A stretch of DNA of 64,000 nucleotides, from NCBI RefSeq assembly GCF_020447265.1, contig NZ_JAJADR010000001.1, forward strand, positions 62,001 through 126,000, written 5' to 3'. The stretch comes from Hymenobacter lucidus. GTDB lineage: Bacteria > Bacteroidota > Bacteroidia > Cytophagales > Hymenobacteraceae. Under the pieces are notes generated by a model. It saw only the letters and a list, made by a program, of their open reading frames with translations, made no database searches and had not been told where the DNA came from. The translations under genes and the position numbers were made by a program. Positions within the stretch are counted from its first letter, which is position 1. Every line of letters starts with the position of its first letter. Below, piece by piece: positions 48,423 to 54,692 of this stretch.

Positions 48423-49280
48423 TTGAATACTGACCAACCCAATCTGGGCGAAGTACATGAAATGTCCTTCATCGACCATCTGGAGGCCTTGCGGTGGCAT
48501 ATCATCCGCTCGGCCATCTCGATAGTCGCTTTTGCTACCATAGCGTTTTTCAACAAAGAATTCCTCTTTCACGACCTGCTGCTGGGCCCTTCGCGCGCCG
48601 ACTTCTGGACCTACCGCATGTTCTGCAAGTTTGGCAACTGGATTGGTACCCCGGACCTGTGCATGGACAAAGTCGGTTTCATCATCCAGAACCGGGAGAT
48701 GAGCGGGCAGCTCACGATGCACATCAGCACCTCGTTTATGGTGGGCATCGTGCTGGCTTTTCCCTATACGTTCTGGGAAATCTGGCGCTTCATCAAGCCC
48801 GGCCTCTACCCGCACGAGCAGAAAAACTCCCAGGGCGCGGTTTTTTTCGTGTCGGTGCTGTTTGCCCTGGGTCTCATGTTCGGCTACTACATTGCCGCTC
48901 CGCTGAGCATCAACTTCCTGGCTTCGTACACCGTCGACCCGACCATCGAAAACCAGATTGACATGCAGAGCTACCTGAGCACGCTCACCACGATGTCTAT
49001 TTCCACGGCCTTCGTCTTCGAGCTGCCCATGATAGTGTTTTTCCTGGCCAAAGCCGGCCTGATTACGCCCGAAATCATGCGCCTGTACCGCAAGCACGCC
49101 ATTGTGGTCATCCTCATCATTGCCGCCGTCATCACGCCCCCCGATATTTCGGCCCAGATCATCGTTACCATCCCCATCCTGATTCTCTACGAGCTGAGCA
49201 TCAACATTGCCCGCGTGGTAGCCCGCAACCGCACCGCCGCCCTGAACGCCCAACTCGCCGACAATAACGGAGTCAGTTAA
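48423..49280 (+). CDS. tatC: Sec-independent protein translocase TatC
   Basis: Protein of 285 residues. The TatC signature is seen at MSFIDHLEALRWHIIRSAIS with six transmembrane helices (IVAFATIAFF, MVGIVLAFPYTFWEIWRFI, AVFFVSVLFALGLMFGYYIA, and so on). It forms the receptor core of the twin-arginine export system in the inner membrane; TatA/B genes are not in the window. The first periplasmic loop carries the enlarged Bacteroidota insertion (about 45 residues, TYRMFCKFGNWIGTPDLCMD). The start is taken as a TTG at 48423 adjoining the repeat element; the first in-frame ATG is 48462. Confidence 0.93.
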   Translation: MNTDQPNLGEVHEMSFIDHLEALRWHIIRSAISIVAFATIAFFNKEFLFHDLLLGPSRADFWTYRMFCKFGNWIGTPDLCMDKVGFIIQNREMSGQLTMHISTSFMVGIVLAFPYTFWEIWRFIKPGLYPHEQKNSQGAVFFVSVLFALGLMFGYYIAAPLSINFLASYTVDPTIENQIDMQSYLSTLTTMSISTAFVFELPMIVFFLAKAGLITPEIMRLYRKHAIVVILIIAAVITPPDISAQIIVTIPILILYELSINIARVVARNRTAALNAQLADNNGVS

Positions 49281-49418
49281 TGTGGTGTGGATGTGAGAAA
49301 TGTGATTGAATGTGGAAAATGAATTTTAGCCCTTCTTTGGTCTGTATCCACATTCAACCGCATTTCCCCATTCTCCCCATTCAAAACACATTTCCCACAT
49401 TTCCACATTTGAAACGCA
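49281..49418. repeat. Octamer-arm element, variant between tatC and rpiB
   Basis: The left arm (from 49281) consists of ATGTGG/ATGTGA-type words (GGATGTGAGAAATGTGATTG). The right arm, running to the rpiB start, consists of CACATTTCC/CACATTC words (ACACATTTCCCACATTTCC). The words differ from the GTGARATR copies, but the two-arm layout filling the gap up to a TTG start codon is the same. Confidence 0.6.
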
Positions 49419-49853
49419 TTGGAAAATAAACTCGCCATCGGTTCCGACCACGCCGGCTTTGCTTACAAGGAAATGCTGGCTCACTGGCTACGCGACAACG
49501 GCTACGAGGTGAAAGACTTCGGGACCTACTCCGCTGATTCCGTGGATTATCCCGACTTCGTACATCCGCTGGCCAATGCCATTACGGCCGGCGAGTTTGA
49601 GCGGGGAATCCTGGTATGCGGCTCGGCTAACGGGGTGTGCATCACGGCCAACAAGCACCAGGGCATCCGGGCGGCTATTGCCTGGGCCCCCGAGCTGGCC
49701 GAGTTGGCCCGGCAGCACAACAACGCCAACATTATCTGCGTGCCGGAGCGTTTCGTAACCGAAGAAGCCGCCCGCGACATCGTCAGCAAGTTCCTGAACA
49801 CTGGCTTTGAAGGTGGCCGGCACCAAACCCGCGTCAGCAAGATTGACTGCTGA
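49419..49853 (+). CDS. rpiB: Ribose-5-phosphate isomerase B
   Basis: Protein of 144 residues. It begins (M)ENKLAIGSDHAGFAYKEMLA, matching the family N-terminus exactly, so the TTG at 49419 must be the start. Further motifs are DSVDYPDFVHPLANAI and LVCGSANGVCITANKHQGIRAA, which include the catalytic Cys and the phosphate-binding loop. It interconverts ribose-5-phosphate and ribulose-5-phosphate in the pentose-phosphate pathway. A repeat element lies immediately upstream. Confidence 0.93.
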   Translation: MENKLAIGSDHAGFAYKEMLAHWLRDNGYEVKDFGTYSADSVDYPDFVHPLANAITAGEFERGILVCGSANGVCITANKHQGIRAAIAWAPELAELARQHNNANIICVPERFVTEEAARDIVSKFLNTGFEGGRHQTRVSKIDC

Positions 49854-49855
49854 GC

Positions 49856-50093
49856 GGTGAAATAGTGAGTTGTCGTTCTGCGTACTTGTCATTGCGAGGA
49901 GGCACGACGAAGCCATCCGTCCTTTGCGCAGTACGACCTGACCTTTTACCAGAAAGCCCTTTCCCGTTAGTAACGAGAAAGGGCTTTTCAGTGGAGGAAG
50001 CTCGGCACATTTCAGCGGACGCATGGCTTCGCTCCTCGCAATGACACGAGTTTAGCACATTCAACCACATTAGCACCTGAGCACATTGTGCTT
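49856..50093. repeat. Composite nested repeat: octamer arm, CATTGCGAGGA palindrome, central terminator
   Basis: From outside in: a short octamer left arm GGTGAAATAGTGAG (49857-49870) with a right arm of CACATTCAACCACATTAGC type (50051-50090). Next is an inverted repeat with TGTCATTGCGAGGAG (49887-49901) and CTCCTCGCAATGACA (50032-50046). At the centre is a perfect 11-bp hairpin (49953-49963 with 49977-49987, AAAGCCCTTTC / GAAAGGGCTTT) with T tracts. It lies between the convergent rpiB and membrane-protein genes, so the centre can terminate both. Confidence 0.8.
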
Positions 50094-51504
50094 ATTTCCG
50101 CTGATACACTTTCGGAATCCTGGTTAGCTCGTACCGGCTGAATACGGCGGGTACTTTGTACTGCAGCTCGGGCAGCAGACCGGCCTCGTCGATGATATAC
50201 TCGGGGGGCAGCACGGCGAAATTGTGGGCGAGGCGAAATACGGCGCTGTACTCGTTCAGGTGGCCGAAGTCGACCTGGGCCAGGCGCCAGTCGAGGTAGG
50301 GCGTGGCCAGTCGGTTTTGCACGTAGGAGCGCCGGTCGGGGCCCAGCACCAGCAGGCGGTGGCCCTGCAGCGAGGCGTAGGTGGGGTTGGGCTGCACGGC
50401 GTAGTTGCGCTCATCCGGAATCTGAATGACGGTTGCCAGCCCCAGCGTGGTGCGGTAGCGCGTGACTATCACCGCCCCGATAATGAGCAGCAGCAGCATT
50501 TCCGGCACCCAGTTCCGGGATGCTTTCTGCCACAGATACAGGCAGAAATAGGTGATGGGCGGCAGCACCAGCACCAGCGTGCCGGGCGCCATACCCCGGC
50601 CCGCCGCCACCATGGCCACGGCCACCAGCAGCCACACCAACATCAGCTGCTGAAACTTCACCTGAAATACCAGCCCCAGCGACGTGGTAAAGGTTCGAAA
50701 CAGCGCCAGCGCCAGCACGATGGCCGGCAGAATGAGCAGGCGCAGCTGCACAAACAGCGGCAGGCCGTCGGTGCCGGCTACCAGGCCAGTTAATACGGGC
50801 TTGAGGTGAAACTGGGCAAAGTTGGGCAGCGACTCGGTGTAGAGAAAGAACGTGCCGGCCGCCGCGTAGGGGAACAGAAACCCGCACACCAGCAGCAGAA
50901 AGCTCCGGAACGAGTTGGCCGCGAAGATGATAACGGCAAACAAGCCCACCAGCAGAAACAGCGCCAGCGGCAGGTAGCACAGCGCGGCCACCCCAATCAG
51001 AAACCCGGCCCGAAACAGGCGGCGGTTGTCGTAGCCTTCCCGCGAGGTGGGCAGCAGGGCACTCAGGGCAATAATGATAAAGGTGTGCCCCAGCAGCAGC
51101 GGCGACAAAGTGTCGAGGTCGGTGGTAAGGCTGGCCAGCAGCAGGTAGGTGAGGGCCGCCACAAAGCCTCGGTCGGGGTGCACGTCGGCGCGGTTCAGTA
51201 CCAGGTTTAGGCGCAGCGCCTGGAAGAGCAGCAGCACCAGGGCCAGAATCCGGTAAAGCCATAGCGGCCGGCCCAGCGCCGTATCGAGGGCCCCAAACAG
51301 CAGGGCTGCCAGTGGAGCGGTGCTGTCGTACACGTCGCGGTAGAGCAGGGCACCTTCGTGCAGCCTTTCGCCAATGAGCAGCGCCCGTAGCTCGGCGGCC
51401 GTGAGCGGCAAACCCAACCAGAGCAGCGGCAGCCGCAGGGCCAGTACCAGCACCAGCAAGGCCACGAGACGGGTAGGGAGCGGACTTTTAAAGAAGCGAA
51501 GCAA
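50092..51504 (-). CDS. Polytopic membrane protein, unknown function
   Basis: Protein of about 470 residues with roughly ten transmembrane helices (LVALLVLVLALRLPLLWLGL, ILALVLLLFQAL, FIIIALSALL, YLPLALFLLVGLFAVIIFAA, MLVWLLVAVAMVAAG and others). A soluble C-terminal domain of about 110 residues follows (HRLLVLGPDRRSYVQNRLAT, FAVLPPEYIIDEAGLLPEL). It resembles the DUF6427-like/glycosyltransferase-like membrane proteins of Bacteroidota, but I see no catalytic signature. The start is placed at a TTG (51504, giving MLRFFKSPLPTRLV); the frame is open to an upstream codon at 51669 with unlikely sequence. Confidence 0.7.
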   Translation of the reverse strand: MLRFFKSPLPTRLVALLVLVLALRLPLLWLGLPLTAAELRALLIGERLHEGALLYRDVYDSTAPLAALLFGALDTALGRPLWLYRILALVLLLFQALRLNLVLNRADVHPDRGFVAALTYLLLASLTTDLDTLSPLLLGHTFIIIALSALLPTSREGYDNRRLFRAGFLIGVAALCYLPLALFLLVGLFAVIIFAANSFRSFLLLVCGFLFPYAAAGTFFLYTESLPNFAQFHLKPVLTGLVAGTDGLPLFVQLRLLILPAIVLALALFRTFTTSLGLVFQVKFQQLMLVWLLVAVAMVAAGRGMAPGTLVLVLPPITYFCLYLWQKASRNWVPEMLLLLIIGAVIVTRYRTTLGLATVIQIPDERNYAVQPNPTYASLQGHRLLVLGPDRRSYVQNRLATPYLDWRLAQVDFGHLNEYSAVFRLAHNFAVLPPEYIIDEAGLLPELQYKVPAVFSRYELTRIPKVYQRK

Positions 51505-51714
51505 AGTAAACGGTCGGGGTTTCGTGCGCAGCGAAAGAAGAGTACCGGCAAAGGTAACGCGCCGCCGGGCAAGCCGCGCCGCCTGTTCTCGGCTTTCGGC
51601 GGCTCCAGTGGCTGGTCGGTAGTATTGGCCCGGTTTGCGGCCCGAAAACCGGCTAGCTTCCGCGGCCAACTTGGCGGACGGTTAACTTCCTGAGTACCCA
51701 AGCCCCTAACTTCC

Positions 51715-51722
51715 TATCTTTG
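51715..51722 (+). promoter_or_regulatory. Promoter -7 element of rbfA
   Basis: TATCTTTG is an exact TAnnTTTG, nine bases before the ATG. I see no clear -33 TTG at the right distance. As with glyA, the mRNA leader would be a few bases at most. Confidence 0.4.
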
Positions 51723-51731
51723 CTGATTCTT

Positions 51732-52169
51732 ATGGAAAGTAAACGTCAGCAAAAGTTTGCCAGCCTCCTGCAGCAGGATCTGGCCGCCGTCTTTCAACGC
51801 GACTTGCCGCATCTGTTTCCGGGCTTGCCGCCGGGTATCAGCACGGTGCGCATCTCGCCCGACCTGGGTGTGGCCCGCATCTACCTGAGCAGCTTGCTGG
51901 CCAGCAATGGCAGCACTATGCTGGAGCAAGTGCGCGACAACAGCAAAATTATCCGCCAGGCTTTGGCCAAGCGCATCCGCAAACAGGTGCGCATCATTCC
52001 CGAGTTGGTCTTTTTCCTCGACGACAGCGCCGCCTACGCCGCCCACATGGATGCCGTGCTGGGCACCCTGGATATTCCAGCTACTACGCCCGAGGACGCC
52101 AACGACCCCAAAACCGAGGATAAAGGCCCCGCCGCCCGGCCCAAGCTGTTCGCCGACGAAGACGAATAA
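51732..52169 (+). CDS. rbfA: Ribosome-binding factor A
   Basis: Protein of 145 residues. The KH-like core is visible: RQQKFASLLQQDLAAVFQRD, ISTVRISPDLGVARIYLS, IIRQALAKRIRKQVRIIPEL and FFLDDSAAYAAHMDAVL. The core matches the usual length (about 110-130), and an acidic disordered tail (EDANDPKTEDKGPAARPKLF) is added. It helps mature the 5' end of 16S rRNA and binds the free 30S subunit. ATG 51732 gives the family N-terminus. Confidence 0.93.
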   Translation: MESKRQQKFASLLQQDLAAVFQRDLPHLFPGLPPGISTVRISPDLGVARIYLSSLLASNGSTMLEQVRDNSKIIRQALAKRIRKQVRIIPELVFFLDDSAAYAAHMDAVLGTLDIPATTPEDANDPKTEDKGPAARPKLFADEDE

Positions 52170-52298
52170 GTGAGATAGTGAAATGGTGAAATAGTGAGTT
52201 TGATGTTCGGCTGGCGCCAGACCAGATGCGCGGATTGAACTACTCACCGCTTCACCACTTCACAATTTCACTCTCTCACCATTTCACTATTTCACCTC
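52170..52298. repeat. Octamer-arm palindromic element between rbfA and the methyltransferase
   Basis: The left arm (52170-52201) reads GTGAGATA GTGAAATG GTGAAATA GTGAGTTT. The right arm (52241-52298) is seven inverse octamers (for example TTCACAAT TTCACTCT). The arms are complementary over most of the left arm. The left arm begins right after the rbfA stop, and the right arm ends one base before the TTG start of the next gene. Confidence 0.85.
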
Positions 52299-53108
52299 TT
52301 GTACTACGACCCGATTAAAAAGTCTCTGGGCCAGGTTTTCAACCGTACCCCGTGGCTGCGCCGCCTGTTTTATGTGCTGCTCGATTTGCTGCTGCTCCGT
52401 ACCTGGCACGTACACCGCGAGTTGCGCAAGTGGGCCGCCGGCCGGCAAGGCGAAAACCTGACCATTCTAGACGCCGGCTCGGGCTATGGGCAGTACACCT
52501 ACTGGCTGTCGGGCCTGAGCAAGAAGTGGAGCATCCTGGCCGTGGATGTGAAAGACGAGCAGATTGCCGATTCCAACCAGTTCTTCCGCCAGATTGGGCG
52601 CACCAACGTGCAGTTTGCCGTCCAGGACCTGGTGCTCTACCAGGAGCCCAACTCGTTCGACCTGGCCTTGTCGGTAGACGTAATGGAGCACATTCTGGAA
52701 GATGTGGAAGTGTTCCGCAACATCCACGCCTCTCTCAAGGACGGCGGTATGCTGCTCATTTCTACTCCTTCTGACCAGGGCGGCTCCGATGTACACGCCG
52801 ACGGCGAAACGAGCTTTATTGAGGAACACGTGCGCGACGGCTACAACATCCACGAGATTCAGCAGAAGCTGCGTACCGCTGGTTTCGAGCGGATCGAGGC
52901 CCGCTACAGCTACGGCGAGCCAGGCCAAGTGTCGTGGCGGCTCAGCATGAAATACCCCATTCTGATGCTGGGTATGTCGAAGTGGTTTTTCCTGCTGCTG
53001 CCCTTCTACTACCTCATCACCTTTCCGTTTTGCCTGCTCCTGAACTGGATTGACTCTACTTCCAGCCACGACTCGGGAACTGGCCTGATTGTGAAAGCCT
53101 GGAAATAA
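52299..53108 (+). CDS. Class I SAM-dependent methyltransferase
   Basis: Protein of 269 residues beginning (M)YYDPIKKSLGQVFNRTPWLR from a TTG start. Motif I is LTILDAGSGYGQYTYWL, the acidic end of strand 2 is AVDVKDEQIAD, and motif IV is FDLALSVDVMEHILEDVEVF. The C-terminal part has a hydrophobic stretch (WFFLLLPFYYLITFPFCLLL), suggesting membrane association and a lipid-like or glycan substrate. The exact reaction is unknown; class and fold are clear. Confidence 0.87.
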   Translation: MYYDPIKKSLGQVFNRTPWLRRLFYVLLDLLLLRTWHVHRELRKWAAGRQGENLTILDAGSGYGQYTYWLSGLSKKWSILAVDVKDEQIADSNQFFRQIGRTNVQFAVQDLVLYQEPNSFDLALSVDVMEHILEDVEVFRNIHASLKDGGMLLISTPSDQGGSDVHADGETSFIEEHVRDGYNIHEIQQKLRTAGFERIEARYSYGEPGQVSWRLSMKYPILMLGMSKWFFLLLPFYYLITFPFCLLLNWIDSTSSHDSGTGLIVKAWK

Positions 53109-53284
53109 CGCCCTGGCTGCCGGAAGTAAGCCGGCCAATGTTGAGCTGATTTGCTTTGGCCGCGCTATCTTGCCTGCTGCTTCGCAGCTCGAAGAAGTAC
53201 AAAGGCGGCTTTCTGCGGCTTCTTTCGTACAAGTGCTTCGTGCTACCGCCCTCACTCCATCCCCAACCCTAAAAAGCGCCCTGC

Positions 53285-54514
53285 ATGAACGTTTCTCTGC
53301 TCATCGCCCGGCGCTATTTCTCGTCCAAGAATAAGCGGAACATCATCAGCATTATCTCCAACATTTCGATGGTGGGGGTGGCCGTGGGCACCATGGCGCT
53401 GATTATCGTACTGTCGGTATTCAACGGGCTGGAGGATCTGGTGCGTACGCTCTACGGTAAGTCCGACCCCGATCTGCTCATTACGGCCGTAAAAGGCAAG
53501 TCCTTTGCAGTCGATGAGGCCCTGATGCGCCGCATCAGGGCCACGGTAGGTGTAGGCTTGCTTACTGAGGTTATCGAGGACAATGCCCTGCTCCAGTACC
53601 ACGACCGGCAGATGGTGGTGAAAATGAAGGGTGTGAGCGAAAACTACTTTGCCCAGAGCGACATCGACTCGGCCATCGTGGAAGGCGACCATCGCCTGGT
53701 GCGCGCCGGCGAAAACTACGCCCTGCTCGGGGCCGGCGTGCAGCACGAGCTCAGCATTGCCCTCGACAACCGCTTTGCGCCCCTGCACCTGCTCTACCCG
53801 CGCAATACCGGCAAGAAAACGCTGTCGATGAACCCGGAAACGGCTTTTAGTCAGGAAACCATCATTGCCGGCGGCGTCTTTCTAATCGAGCAGCACATCG
53901 ACGACAGCTACATCTTCGTGCCCATCGACTTTGCCCAGAAGCTGCTCAACTACGGCAACCGCCGCACGGCCCTAGAAGTGAAAGTAGGCGACACCCACAG
54001 CATCGACGACGTGAAAGTAGCCCTGCAGCGCGTGCTGGGCCCGGGCTTTCACATCTATAACTCCGACGAGCAGCACGTGAGCTTGCTCAAGGCTATTAAG
54101 GTTGAGAAGATGTTCGTCTTCATCACCTTCGCTTTCATCCTGCTGATTGCCTCGCTCAACATTTTCTTTTCCCTCTCCATGCTTGTGCTGGACAAAAAGA
54201 AGGATGTTGCAATTCTGATGGCTATGGGCGCTACGAGCCGTATGGTGCGCAATATTTTCCTGCTCGAAGGTGCCATTGTGGCCCAGGTAGGCGCTATTAC
54301 GGGCCTCGTTATTGGCGTCACAATCTGCTGGCTGCAGCAAACGTTCCACATCGTCTCAATGGGTATGGCCACCAGCGTTGTCGACTCCTATCCGGTTAAA
54401 ATGCAGTTATCGGATATTGTCCTAACCGGCATTGCTATTATCGTTATCACGATTACCGTCTCCATTCGGCCCGCGCTGAATGCTTCGCGCCTCGCTTTGC
54501 GGGATAACTTGTAA
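53285..54514 (+). CDS. ABC transporter permease, LolC/LolE (FtsX-like) family
   Basis: Protein of 409 residues. It has the MacB/FtsX architecture: an N-terminal FIARRYF-like segment (LLIARRYFSSKNKRNIISII), a first transmembrane helix (VGTMALIIVLSVFNGLEDL), a large periplasmic domain (about 60-270) and three C-terminal helices (MFVFITFAFILLIASLNIFF, AQVGAITGLVIGVTICWL, VLTGIAIIVITITVSIRP). The VFNGLE pattern is typical of LolC/E, the lipoprotein-releasing permeases that pass outer-membrane lipoproteins to the carrier LolA. The ATPase LolD is not in the window. Confidence 0.9.
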   Translation: MNVSLLIARRYFSSKNKRNIISIISNISMVGVAVGTMALIIVLSVFNGLEDLVRTLYGKSDPDLLITAVKGKSFAVDEALMRRIRATVGVGLLTEVIEDNALLQYHDRQMVVKMKGVSENYFAQSDIDSAIVEGDHRLVRAGENYALLGAGVQHELSIALDNRFAPLHLLYPRNTGKKTLSMNPETAFSQETIIAGGVFLIEQHIDDSYIFVPIDFAQKLLNYGNRRTALEVKVGDTHSIDDVKVALQRVLGPGFHIYNSDEQHVSLLKAIKVEKMFVFITFAFILLIASLNIFFSLSMLVLDKKKDVAILMAMGATSRMVRNIFLLEGAIVAQVGAITGLVIGVTICWLQQTFHIVSMGMATSVVDSYPVKMQLSDIVLTGIAIIVITITVSIRPALNASRLALRDNL

Positions 54515-54692
54515 CCCTTTCAGGGTCGAGATAGTAGTTCATATACTCGTAAGCCCTGTTGGGCTGGGTATTTATATACATATGTCTTATGATTTTCACT
54601 ATTTCAATAATTAATTTTACTTTTCTCGAAAGTCACTGGTATTTAGTAATTGTCCTTAATTTCAATGCCTTATTCAGGCCTTTCGTCCGACT

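Noticed and set aside
54515..54692. Possible small RNA in the AT-rich gap before the SNF2 gene
   Set aside because: Only two weak hairpins (CCCTTTCAGGG and AGCCCTGTTGGGCT) are visible, with no terminator or promoter, so there is not enough to call it.
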